Assembly: GCA_024643595.1 (NCBI GenBank)
Contig: JAHEMS010000226.1
Span: 1 to 6,082 of the forward strand
DNA: 6,082 nt
Reading direction: 5' to 3'
From: Bacteroidota bacterium
Lineage (GTDB): Bacteria > Bacteroidota > Bacteroidia > Cytophagales > Cyclobacteriaceae
The translations under genes and the position numbers were made by a program. Below the pieces are notes generated by a model. The model was not told where the DNA came from. It did not search any database and saw nothing but the letters and a program-made list of their open reading frames with translations. Positions within the stretch are counted from its first letter, which is position 1. Every line of letters begins with the position of its first letter. Positions 1 through 5,509 of the stretch are shown piece by piece.

Positions 1-76
1 GAATCCAGGTATTGTCCTCTACAGAATAATAGAGGTCCTTTAGGATAACACATTCATTTATTTTTTCGTGTGCCAT
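1..76 (-). CDS. Lipoate-binding protein, GcvH/LbpA-like (5' end only, cut by window edge)
   Basis: I read 25 codons from an ATG at 76-74 to the left edge with no stop; an in-frame TAA lies 12 nt upstream, so this start is well constrained. The visible N-terminus contains ILKDLYYSVEDNTWI. It resembles the start of glycine-cleavage H proteins (LxYTxxHEWxR) and, more closely, the LYYDVExHxW opening of LbpA, the lipoate-binding protein of sHdr sulfur-oxidising systems. Such proteins are about 130-150 residues long and carry a lipoyl-lysine in the middle, which here lies outside the window. The gene follows the second dsrE gene by 30 nt, and the operon includes a lipoate-protein ligase that could modify it. 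There is no clear Shine-Dalgarno, only A-rich sequence. A true glycine-cleavage GcvH is the alternative; context favours LbpA. Family confidence is good, subtype moderate. Confidence 0.72.
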   Translation of the reverse strand, partial: MAHEKINECVILKDLYYSVEDNTWI

Positions 77-106
77 ATGTTTAAGTATTTATTGTTCATA
101 TGTAAA

Positions 107-490
107 TTAGAAGTACATGGTGTGGTCATTGGTAAGAGCCAGGTCTATGATACTGGTTGCTCCCAATATTTCAACACCTTCGATCAGATCTGCGGGTTTC
201 ATATTCCACAGTTCAAGACTCTGCTGACAAACCCTCAGTTTCACATCAGAATCCAAAGCCATCTGAAGCATTGTTTTGAGTGTGACATTACTGGTTTTAT
301 CCAATTGAACTTTTTCCGCTTCGCCTTTTTTCAACTGATTCGTTCCGTTCATGGTAAACCAAACCATTACTTCCATTTCCATGGCCGCGGCCGCCATCGC
401 ATAAAATAGGGGAGAGTATGTTCGGGTGGGTGTTTCTACACCATGTGTTTGAATGACCAGGATTTTTTTTCCTTCATGATCGTCAGCCAT
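107..490 (-). CDS. DsrE-family sulfurtransferase, short form (DsrE3C/3B-like)
   Basis: This 127-residue DsrE/F-fold protein opens with a beta strand (KKILVIQTHG, residues 8-17). A Ser/Pro-rich loop (TYSPLFYAMAAAAME) leads into helix 1, then MVWFTMNGTNQLKKG follows, the usual DsrE 'F..nG...l..g' segment. A single cysteine, C88 in LRVCQQSLEL, sits where DsrE-family proteins carry the persulfide-forming cysteine. DsrE proteins are cytoplasmic, usually trimeric or hexameric, and relay sulfane sulfur between carriers such as TusA and downstream enzymes. The start is supported by AAAAAGGA six nt upstream, the best ribosome-binding site in the operon. The gene lies between the unrecognised 82-residue gene and the lipoate-binding gene. 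It is clearly a paralogue of the 170-residue DsrE protein upstream but lacks that protein's central insertion. The subtype (3B versus 3C) is inferred and would need a tree. Confidence 0.85.
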   Translation of the reverse strand: MADDHEGKKILVIQTHGVETPTRTYSPLFYAMAAAAMEMEVMVWFTMNGTNQLKKGEAEKVQLDKTSNVTLKTMLQMALDSDVKLRVCQQSLELWNMKPADLIEGVEILGATSIIDLALTNDHTMYF

Positions 491-496
491 AATTAG

Positions 497-504
497 TCCT
501 TTTT
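497..504 (-). promoter_or_regulatory. Ribosome-binding site of the short dsrE gene
   Basis: AAAAAGGA on the minus strand, with a 6-nt spacer to the ATG at 490-488. It is unusually good for this window, where most starts have no Shine-Dalgarno-like sequence, and it confirms the chosen start. Confidence 0.6.
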
Positions 505-530
505 AATTGTGAATTGAATAACTTCTTAGC

Positions 531-779
531 TCATATTTCACATTTCCCGTCTGGATCTGCGTATACAAAAATGTATTTACTATTCAAGTCTGTAAGTTCA
601 TCCAGCAGATATTCGCGTAATACCTCTTTATCCTTATCATACTTCACCACACGCAACACTGCTGCCTTTTTCAAATCATTTAATTTCAAAACTTCAAGCA
701 AGAACCAGAACCCCGGATATTGCCTATAAAAACGGGCCACCTCAGTAGCCGTGACAATTTCACCATTCAAATCAGGCAT
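531..779 (-). CDS. Unrecognised small protein (82 aa) within the sulfur-transfer operon
   Basis: I do not recognise this family. The protein starts MPDLNGEIVTATEVAR. An aromatic stretch (RQYPGFWFLLEVLKL, about residues 18-32) looks like a beta strand entered through YPGFW. A basic strand (AVLRVVKYDKDKEVL) and a helix (LREYLLDEL) follow, and it ends with strand KYIFVYADPDGKCEI. The only cysteine is third from the C-terminus, exposed in a likely flexible tail. There is no signal peptide or membrane segment. A GTG at 785 would add two residues, but an AAAAGG at 794-789 lies 9 nt before the ATG at 779 and only 3 nt before the GTG, so ATG is preferred. The gene overlaps the ligase gene by 8 nt, implying translational coupling. 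It is likely a small cytoplasmic accessory protein for the TusA/DsrE/lipoate chemistry, but this rests on context alone. Confidence 0.8.
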   Translation of the reverse strand: MPDLNGEIVTATEVARFYRQYPGFWFLLEVLKLNDLKKAAVLRVVKYDKDKEVLREYLLDELTDLNSKYIFVYADPDGKCEI

Positions 780-1875
780 GGCCACTAACCTTTTGTACTT
801 CCTTTTTTATTTGCATTACGGACATTGTCCAATGGTCAATAGAAATGATAGTATCTGATTGATTCGTTTTGTCGAAGAAACTTCTGATTCTATCTCTGAT
901 CTCGCCATCAACAAGCGGTACGTTAATCAGATCTTTTTCGAGTTGACTTATGTCCCAGTCAGATTTGCAAGAAATCGGAAGATAAAATCGAATCATCTCA
1001 ATGGCATTATGGCACATTTGCGAAAATACCTGGATCGAGAAATCCTCAACCTCATGTACCATCCATCCAATCCAAACACCAGCATGAATTTTTACCAACT
1101 TGTTTCTGGAAGGCGAAGATTTAATCGAGTGAAGCCAATCGTTCTGCTGTAGTTTTTCTTCTGCCAGTATAATTGCCTGCATTTCATCTTCCGTGAAATT
1201 GCCATCAACAATTGGTGTGTCCAGTATTTGTTCGCATCGTTTTTTGTACGTCTGAATAATCTCAAAATAGGAGGGTGGATGCTTCAATTCCCTCTTTATC
1301 CACGTCATGTAATTGTCCAAACTGTTTCGAAGTGCATTTCTGAATTCCTCATTCGGAGTCTTCAGTGCCTGGGTCATGATCTCTATATCAAAATCATAGA
1401 GAAAGTTTCCGGTGACAACTTCCGCATTGCCAATCGTTGCGGCACCCGTTCCAACAATCTTCTTCCCGTTAACATGAACATCGTTTACCGGATAGTGATA
1501 CGCCTGTATGCCAAAGAACTTATAAGTTTCAGTCATCACTTTATTAAAAAGCTGAAACCTTTGTTCCACTTTACGCGGAAGAAATCCAGGTTGGCAAATC
1601 CATTGTACAAAGAGCTGACCTGAATCAATATACACTGTTCCTCCACCTGTTTCCCTCCTGATCACAGGCAAACTGTTATCACGACAATAGCTGAGGTTAA
1701 CTTCTTTTGTCGCGTCCTGAAAGTAACCGATACACAAGTATGGCTCTTCAGGAATCACCATTACTACTGTGTTGGTAGTTTCAGGTGTTTGTGCGTATCC
1801 GAGACCGTGGTAAATGCTTTGCGAACGAATGTGGCTTACACGCCCTGCATCGATCCACCGAATCGGCATGGGCAT
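772..1875 (-). CDS. Lipoate-protein ligase A-like enzyme, sLpl(AB)-type (367 aa)
   Basis: This is a biotin/lipoate-ligase-fold enzyme expected to activate lipoate (or octanoate) with ATP and attach it to a lysine of a lipoyl domain. Conserved elements are the ligand loop RRETGGGTVYID (residues 73-84; family pattern RRxSGGGxVYHD), ND at 131-132, and the KIVG motif with the adenylate-binding lysine at K139. A helical tail AEEKLQQNDW (238-247) matches the KYxSWEW region of LplA. Residues from about 258 form a C-terminal domain starting KIHAGVWIGWMVHEV, resembling the LplA accessory/LplB domain. The usual His of the YHD motif is Ile (I83). The start codon shares one base with the dsrE3A stop (TAATG), so translation is probably coupled. 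Position in the operon and the partner lipoate-binding gene suggest it serves LbpA rather than the 2-oxoacid dehydrogenases; that part is inference. Confidence 0.88.
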   Translation of the reverse strand: MPMPIRWIDAGRVSHIRSQSIYHGLGYAQTPETTNTVVMVIPEEPYLCIGYFQDATKEVNLSYCRDNSLPVIRRETGGGTVYIDSGQLFVQWICQPGFLPRKVEQRFQLFNKVMTETYKFFGIQAYHYPVNDVHVNGKKIVGTGAATIGNAEVVTGNFLYDFDIEIMTQALKTPNEEFRNALRNSLDNYMTWIKRELKHPPSYFEIIQTYKKRCEQILDTPIVDGNFTEDEMQAIILAEEKLQQNDWLHSIKSSPSRNKLVKIHAGVWIGWMVHEVEDFSIQVFSQMCHNAIEMIRFYLPISCKSDWDISQLEKDLINVPLVDGEIRDRIRSFFDKTNQSDTIISIDHWTMSVMQIKKEVQKVSGHA

Positions 1876-2387
1876 TATGTAAATAAACTCACGTTCGCAT
1901 CGGAAGCAAATTCTAGGAAGGTCGCAGCTCCTCCGATTTCTGCTTGATCGATAAAATCCTCTTTTTTAAAACCAAACACGTCCATCGTCATCTGGCATCC
2001 AATAAGGCGCACATCCAGGTCAATAGCCATATCCCGTAATTCTTTGACTGAAGCGACTCCTTTATTTTTAAAAGTCTTTTTCATCATACTGGTAGCCACG
2101 TCTTCAAATCCTGGTATGCCTGCCATCAAAACATTAGGCATAGGCCAATTGATATTTTGAAATGATTGCGGCCCGAAGGGCATTTTCATCGGCATAGCTG
2201 GATTGCCCAATGCAGATACTTTAGCGTTCAAATCTTTTTTAAGGAGTGGTAATCCATAGAATGTGAAGAATATACCAACATCCCATCCCATTGCTGCAGC
2301 AGCAGTTGCCAGGATAAATGGGGGATAGGCCCAATCGAGGGAACCTCTTGATGCTATCAGTGCCAGTTTATTAGTTCCGTTTGCCAT
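1875..2387 (-). CDS. DsrE/DsrF/DrsH-like sulfurtransferase, DsrE3A type (170 aa)
   Basis: The protein has the standard DsrE3A layout. It begins with an N-terminal strand and a Ser/Gly loop (KLALIASRGSLDWAYPPF, residues 7-24). An Ala-rich helix (ILATAAAAMGWDVG) and the strand IFFTFYGLPLLKKD follow. A Met/Pro-rich insertion (about 61-92) comes next, then a helix and RLIGCQMTMDVFG with the conserved cysteine C131, and finally FIDQAEIGGAATFLEFA. C131 is the expected persulfide carrier. The family pairs with TusA; thiosulfonate or persulfide sulfur transfer between the two is known in thermoacidophilic archaea and in sHdr bacteria. Here the gene follows tusA by 12 nt, which fits that partnership. 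The protein has no membrane helices, unlike DsrE2. The start ATG has no clear Shine-Dalgarno but is the only sensible Met before the first strand. Family assignment is firm; the donor and acceptor in this organism are unknown. Confidence 0.9.
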   Translation of the reverse strand: MANGTNKLALIASRGSLDWAYPPFILATAAAAMGWDVGIFFTFYGLPLLKKDLNAKVSALGNPAMPMKMPFGPQSFQNINWPMPNVLMAGIPGFEDVATSMMKKTFKNKGVASVKELRDMAIDLDVRLIGCQMTMDVFGFKKEDFIDQAEIGGAATFLEFASDANVSLFT

Positions 2388-2399
2388 GGCTATTGATTT

Positions 2400-2633
2400 T
2401 TAGTGAGTTTTCTTAATTAAGAAAGTGAACTTACCAGCATTTTCATGGGCTTCTAATAATTCATGTTTTGTCTGATTAGCCCATGCTTTCATATCCGGCA
2501 TCGACCCTGGATCAGTGGAAATCATTTCGAGCGTATCGCCAATGGCCATTTCTTTCATTGCCTTAGCTGTTTTAACCACTGGCATCGGGCACATTAGACC
2601 CGAACAATCCAATACTTTTGTTGCCGTTCCCAT
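2400..2633 (-). CDS. tusA: TusA-family sulfur carrier protein (77 aa)
   Basis: This is a small cytoplasmic sulfur carrier. The signature CPxP is present in DCSGLMCPMPVVKTAKAM, where C15 is the persulfide-accepting cysteine; a second cysteine, C10, replaces the usual residue in the 'D.rG..CP.P' context. The rest follows the family (MAIGDTLEMISTDPGSMPDMKAW, then strand KFTFLIKK), and the length is typical. Single-domain TusA proteins serve tRNA thiolation or, when linked with dsrE genes, dissimilatory sulfur traffic. Placement between an ArsR-type regulator gene (28 nt upstream) and dsrE3A (12 nt downstream) points to the second role. No strong ribosome-binding site is seen, only AAAGCA. Two cysteines five residues apart could form an intramolecular disulfide or a persulfide relay, but that is speculation. 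Confidence 0.93.
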   Translation of the reverse strand: MGTATKVLDCSGLMCPMPVVKTAKAMKEMAIGDTLEMISTDPGSMPDMKAWANQTKHELLEAHENAGKFTFLIKKTH

Positions 2634-2661
2634 TGCTTTATGTTTTCGTTACTTTTTACAT

Positions 2662-2973
2662 TTAAATTTTAATTTTACAATCCTGAATACAATCAAGTAC
2701 CGCTGTTATTTCAGGCATAGCCAGTTGATAATAAACATTTCTCCCTTCTTTGTACGATTTCAAAATCCCAAGATGTTTCATCTTTGTTAAGTGATGCGTT
2801 AGCAATGAAGGGTCGATCGCTGTAATTTCACTTAGTATTTCTCCTACTGAAAAGACTTTACCGCACTCAAGGATTTCAAGAATTTCAATTCTTGTTGGAT
2901 GCGCTAATCCGGAAAACACTTCGGCAACTTTACCTAATTTACTGTAACTGATTTGTCTTCTTACTGACTCCAT
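2662..2973 (-). CDS. ArsR/SmtB-family winged-helix repressor of the sulfur operon (103 aa)
   Basis: A winged helix-turn-helix of the ArsR class. Helix SGLAHPTRIEILEIL (21-35) is the family's 'l..p.Rl.IL..L' signature. SVGEILSEITAIDPSLLTHHLTKMKHLGIL (42-71) covers the recognition helices, and KEGRNVYYQLA (75-85) is the wing. The arsenic-sensing ELCVCDL motif is absent (the matching stretch is VFSVGEI), arguing against arsenite sensing. Cysteines are C37, just before the recognition region, and C95 and C99 near the C-terminus. This recalls, without matching exactly, the two-cysteine persulfide switches of SqrR/BigR and sHdrR. The gene is the first of the minus-strand operon, 28 nt before tusA, and its upstream region carries a 34-bp palindrome. 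Autoregulation of its operon, and perhaps control of the divergent gene, is the natural reading. The inducer is not shown by sequence. Confidence 0.88.
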   Translation of the reverse strand: MESVRRQISYSKLGKVAEVFSGLAHPTRIEILEILECGKVFSVGEILSEITAIDPSLLTHHLTKMKHLGILKSYKEGRNVYYQLAMPEITAVLDCIQDCKIKI

Positions 2974-3111
2974 TTTTTGTGGGGGTTGTTTTTGATTGAT
3001 TGAATTAAATAATAATTTTATACTTGAACAAGTTTTAAATTATTTATTTTTATCAAACAGATAATTTAGAAACATTATTAACTCGTCAGTTTACGATCAC
3101 TACTCTTATCA
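2974..3111. promoter_or_regulatory. Divergent intergenic control region
   Basis: These 138 bp separate two genes read in opposite directions and are very AT-rich, so both promoters must lie here unless one is internal to a gene. For the plus-strand gene, TTG at 3024-3026 and TATTTTTA at 3045-3052 (5 of 6 fixed positions of the Bacteroidota TAnnTTTG element) are 18 nt apart. On the minus strand, TTTG (3057-3054) with AAAACTTG (3036-3029) is a weaker match, and TATAAAAT (3022-3015) is another -10-like word. Neither assignment is secure. Any of these would be overlapped by the palindrome described separately. A run of five C on the minus strand (ACCCCC, about 2981-2986) is the only GC-rich patch. 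Confidence 0.4.
3011..3044. promoter_or_regulatory. Candidate ArsR-type operator: 34-bp imperfect palindrome
   Basis: The arms 3011-3026 and 3029-3044 pair at 14 of 16 positions around a 2-bp centre (3027-3028); mismatches are at 3021/3034 and 3019/3036. The perfect core is ACTTGAACAAGT (3022-3033). The arm-2-arm layout matches ArsR/SmtB operators, which are typically 12-2-12 inverted repeats, and it lies 38 nt upstream of the repressor gene. The outer part of each arm is AT-rich and partly expected by chance; the core is not. Confidence 0.55.
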
Positions 3112-3453
3112 ATGAAAATTTCTAAAAAGAAAAGGACTAGTAAAGTTCCTTCGTTTTATACTGCCTTTCTCAAGAAGTATCCTGAGGTTGGTGAGCAATA
3201 TGAAAAATTGGGGGAAGCGGTTCATAATCAGGGTCCGCTTGACGAACGAGAGCGCACACTCGTAAAAATGGCTATTTCAGGAAGTCACCTATTTCAAAGC
3301 GCCTTTAAATCGCATGTCAGGAAAGCAATTGATGCTGGTGTTACAAGGGAAGAAATGGAGCATGTAGCGATACTGACACTCCCAACCATTGGATTCCCTA
3401 CCATGATGGCCATGCTTGGAATGATTGATGAACAGTTTACTAAAAAAAAATAA
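3112..3453 (+). CDS. Carboxymuconolactone decarboxylase/AhpD-fold protein lacking cysteines (113 aa)
   Basis: This all-helical protein belongs to the CMD family. FYTAFLKKYPEVGEQYEKLGEAV (15-37) is the N-terminal helix region. DERERTLVKMAIS (44-56) carries the conserved Glu and Arg, and SHVRKAIDAGVTREEMEHVAILTLPTIGFP (67-96) holds the family's H68 and the 'GaT..Ei.hv..l....g.p' core. There is no cysteine anywhere, so AhpD-type CxxC peroxidase or disulfide reductase activity is excluded; the role is open and the name is historical. It ends in three Lys coded by a run of nine A. It is the only plus-strand gene, transcribed away from the sulfur operon across the shared palindrome, and may be co-regulated with it. 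No Shine-Dalgarno is seen before the ATG. It ends 4 bp from the end of the converging mobA. Confidence 0.82.
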   Translation: MKISKKKRTSKVPSFYTAFLKKYPEVGEQYEKLGEAVHNQGPLDERERTLVKMAISGSHLFQSAFKSHVRKAIDAGVTREEMEHVAILTLPTIGFPTMMAMLGMIDEQFTKKK

Positions 3454-3457
3454 CAGA

Positions 3458-4048
3458 TTAATTTACCTTCCTTTGGGATTGATGATACCTTGTTAATTCT
3501 TCTGGTGTATTTATATTGATCAACTTTTGTGGGTCGGGTGATTTAATAATGGCCACATCATTATTCATAAGAAACTTTCTTGGACTTATACCTCCTTTTC
3601 TATAATAGTCAGACAACAAGAGCGCGGCCTTAGGCTCCCAGATTGCGAATAGTGGATCTGGAAATTGATTATCTGAATCGATGAAGCATGTTGCAACCTT
3701 TTCTTTATTGCGGCTTTGCAAAAGATACAATATCAATGAATTATCAATTAATGGCATGTCGCAGGGTATGGTTAGCCACGCGTTTTTGACATGGTGATTA
3801 AAGGCTGTGAGGATTCCATTGAGAGGGCTTTTAAGCTCAAATAAATCCGGAAGACTATCTATTATTAATGAAGTTTCAGAATTCTCTTTATTTGTTGATA
3901 GAAATACCTTTTCACAATGATTTAATAACAAATCATTGATAAAAACGATTTGTGGTTTATGATGGTATTCAATTTTACTTTTGTCGTAACCCATACGACT
4001 ACTTCTACCACCAGCCAGAATAAGCCCAAATACTTTAGTGTTTTCCAT
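3458..4048 (-). CDS. mobA: Molybdenum cofactor guanylyltransferase
   Basis: MobA transfers GMP from GTP to molybdopterin to make the bis-MGD or MGD cofactor of molybdoenzymes, in the cytoplasm. Evidence is the N-terminal nucleotide-binding signature LAGGRSSRMGYDK (residues 11-23), PLNGI (75-79, family GPLaGI), and the metal-binding stretch IPCDMPL with D97. The C-terminus has the usual ININTPEEL. At 196 residues it is of normal length. An in-frame TTG at 4051 would add one residue, but the ATG at 4048 is chosen. No other cofactor gene is in view, so its neighbours do not show which molybdoenzyme it serves. Reading direction is the same as the amylase gene upstream (49-nt gap), but shared transcription is uncertain. 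CTP-dependent MocA homologues are the main alternative. Confidence 0.88.
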   Translation of the reverse strand: MENTKVFGLILAGGRSSRMGYDKSKIEYHHKPQIVFINDLLLNHCEKVFLSTNKENSETSLIIDSLPDLFELKSPLNGILTAFNHHVKNAWLTIPCDMPLIDNSLILYLLQSRNKEKVATCFIDSDNQFPDPLFAIWEPKAALLLSDYYRKGGISPRKFLMNNDVAIIKSPDPQKLININTPEELTRYHQSQRKVN

Positions 4049-4097
4049 CAAAAGAAAATGCTTCTTATTTTATAAATAGTCAAAAGTGAAAATCGGA

Positions 4098-5468
4098 TTA
4101 TTTCGAATTTCTGACAAAAACCAAATATTGCCAAGGTGCAAGTGCCAATGGTTTGGACGTTGAAAATTCATACTCATTACCCGTAAAGTAATCTTCATAA
4201 TTTCCTGCCACAAGCTGATCAGTCAAATGCAACTCTTGCTGGTCTGCTGAAAAGTTTAAAGCAACAATTACAGTATTATTTCCTTTCGTTCGCTTAAATG
4301 CATAAACATTTGGGTCTTGGTTATTGATGCGTTCGGCCTTTCCGCCAAACCGACCACTCCACAACGCCTCGTTGCTGGCATGAAGCACGATGAGTTTTTT
4401 ATAAAAAGGTTGAAATTGATTAGGATCACTCCAATCGATGCTGTCTTTTTCAAAAAAACTCAAACGTTTATTCAACCCCACTTCCTGCCCGGAATATAGC
4501 ATGGGCAAACCATAAGCAGTAAAGATGAATGTAGCAAAGGTCTTTACGCCCTGACCATAACGTTCAAACTCAGTTCCTTCCCAGCTATTTTTATCATGAT
4601 TGGTAATCATCGTAAGTCGCAAAGGTATTTGACCATATTCTTTTAAATCATGTTGTATCCATTTGTCTAAATCGTTAGCATTGGCCTTACCATCTGCCAT
4701 TTCGTATGTGAGGTCTAGAAGTGGCCAGGCATAGGTAGCATCAAATTGTAAATGCATACGAGCTCCATCCCATTCGGCTAACCAGAAGAGTTTTTTTTCC
4801 GGATCGATTGCTGTCCGGGCTTCTTCCCAGAAGTACAATGGTATCTCATGACCAGCATGATCGCAGCGGAACCCATCAATTCCAAAATTATCAATCCAAT
4901 ATTTCATGTCACTAATCATAGCTGCTCGGGTAGCTGGTATGGTGTGGTCTAGTAATGCAATGTCTGTCCAGTCAGCTTCATGAGCAATGTTTCCAAGATT
5001 ATCGTGTGCATAGTATTCAGGGTGTTCTGTTATCCAGGCATGATCCCATGCAGTATGGTTGGGCACCCAATCCAGGATTAGATACATTCCTAATTCGTGC
5101 GTCTTCTGAACCAGGCTTTTAAAGTCTTCCTCCGTGCCAAACTCTGGATTTACTGCAGCGTAATCTCGAATAGAATAATAAGAACCTAATGGCTCCTTTC
5201 GGTTTACAATTCCAATGGGTTGAATAGGCATTATCCAAAGCATCTCAATACCCAATTCTTTTAGTCGAGGTAGGTCGCTGATGAAAGCATTTATGGTTCC
5301 CGCATGGGTATGCTGGCGAATGTTGACTTCATAAATAGTTCCTGTTGCCATTTTCTCGGCTATCGAAATGTTGTCACTCGCATTAGACCGCTTTTCAGCA
5401 GTGGGCGCGGAACAGGATTGTAGGATAATTATCGCAAGCGATAACACAAAAGCGTATTTTCCTATCAT
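4098..5468 (-). CDS. GH13 alpha-amylase-family lipoprotein (456 aa)
   Basis: A glycoside hydrolase of the alpha-amylase clan, exported and lipid-anchored. A hydrophobic N-terminal helix ends in the lipobox LQSC, with C19 as the modified cysteine, so it should sit in the outer membrane or face the periplasm. The four conserved regions are present: DWVPNH (133-138), GFRCDHAGH (199-207) with nucleophile D203, WLAEWDG with acid/base E232, and ITNHDKN with the stabilising aspartate D292. The (beta/alpha)8 barrel starts near residue 42 (GTIYEVNIRQHT). A C-terminal beta domain from about 385 (NVYAFKRTKGNNTVIVALNF) closes the protein. This is a complete, apparently active enzyme for alpha-glucans; exact specificity cannot be told. 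There are no SusC/SusD genes nearby, so it is not in a visible polysaccharide utilisation locus. No ribosome-binding site is obvious before the ATG. Confidence 0.93.
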   Translation of the reverse strand: MIGKYAFVLSLAIIILQSCSAPTAEKRSNASDNISIAEKMATGTIYEVNIRQHTHAGTINAFISDLPRLKELGIEMLWIMPIQPIGIVNRKEPLGSYYSIRDYAAVNPEFGTEEDFKSLVQKTHELGMYLILDWVPNHTAWDHAWITEHPEYYAHDNLGNIAHEADWTDIALLDHTIPATRAAMISDMKYWIDNFGIDGFRCDHAGHEIPLYFWEEARTAIDPEKKLFWLAEWDGARMHLQFDATYAWPLLDLTYEMADGKANANDLDKWIQHDLKEYGQIPLRLTMITNHDKNSWEGTEFERYGQGVKTFATFIFTAYGLPMLYSGQEVGLNKRLSFFEKDSIDWSDPNQFQPFYKKLIVLHASNEALWSGRFGGKAERINNQDPNVYAFKRTKGNNTVIVALNFSADQQELHLTDQLVAGNYEDYFTGNEYEFSTSKPLALAPWQYLVFVRNSK

Positions 5469-5509
5469 GAGGTTATGTAAACATCAAATAAATGTCTTCT
5501 TTCCAGTGG

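Noticed and set aside
68..409. 113-residue plus-strand open frame antisense to the short dsrE gene
   Set aside because: The minus-strand frame has the DsrE pattern and a good ribosome-binding site; the plus frame has neither.
783..785. GTG start for the 82-residue protein (84 residues)
   Set aside because: Its spacing to the only Shine-Dalgarno-like sequence is 3 nt, too short; the ATG at 779 has a 9-nt spacing.
859..1152. 97-residue plus-strand open frame, also antisense to the ligase gene
   Set aside because: It is a shadow frame of the ligase C-terminal domain, with no family resemblance.
1228..1623. 131-residue plus-strand open frame opposite the lipoate ligase gene
   Set aside because: It lies fully antisense to a gene with clear conserved motifs, and its translation shows no recognisable domain or credible start context.
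2515..2790. 91-residue plus-strand open frame across tusA and the end of the repressor gene
   Set aside because: It crosses two well-supported genes on the other strand and looks like reverse reading of both.
3441..3458. T-run just after the mobA stop (minus strand) as an intrinsic terminator
   Set aside because: No GC-rich stem precedes the run on the minus strand; the T-run is simply the complement of the Lys codons of the convergent gene.
5469..5509. Promoter for the amylase gene (TTTATTTG, near the TAnnTTTG element)
   Set aside because: Only a partial match, with no well-spaced -33 TTG in the short gap; not strong enough to annotate.
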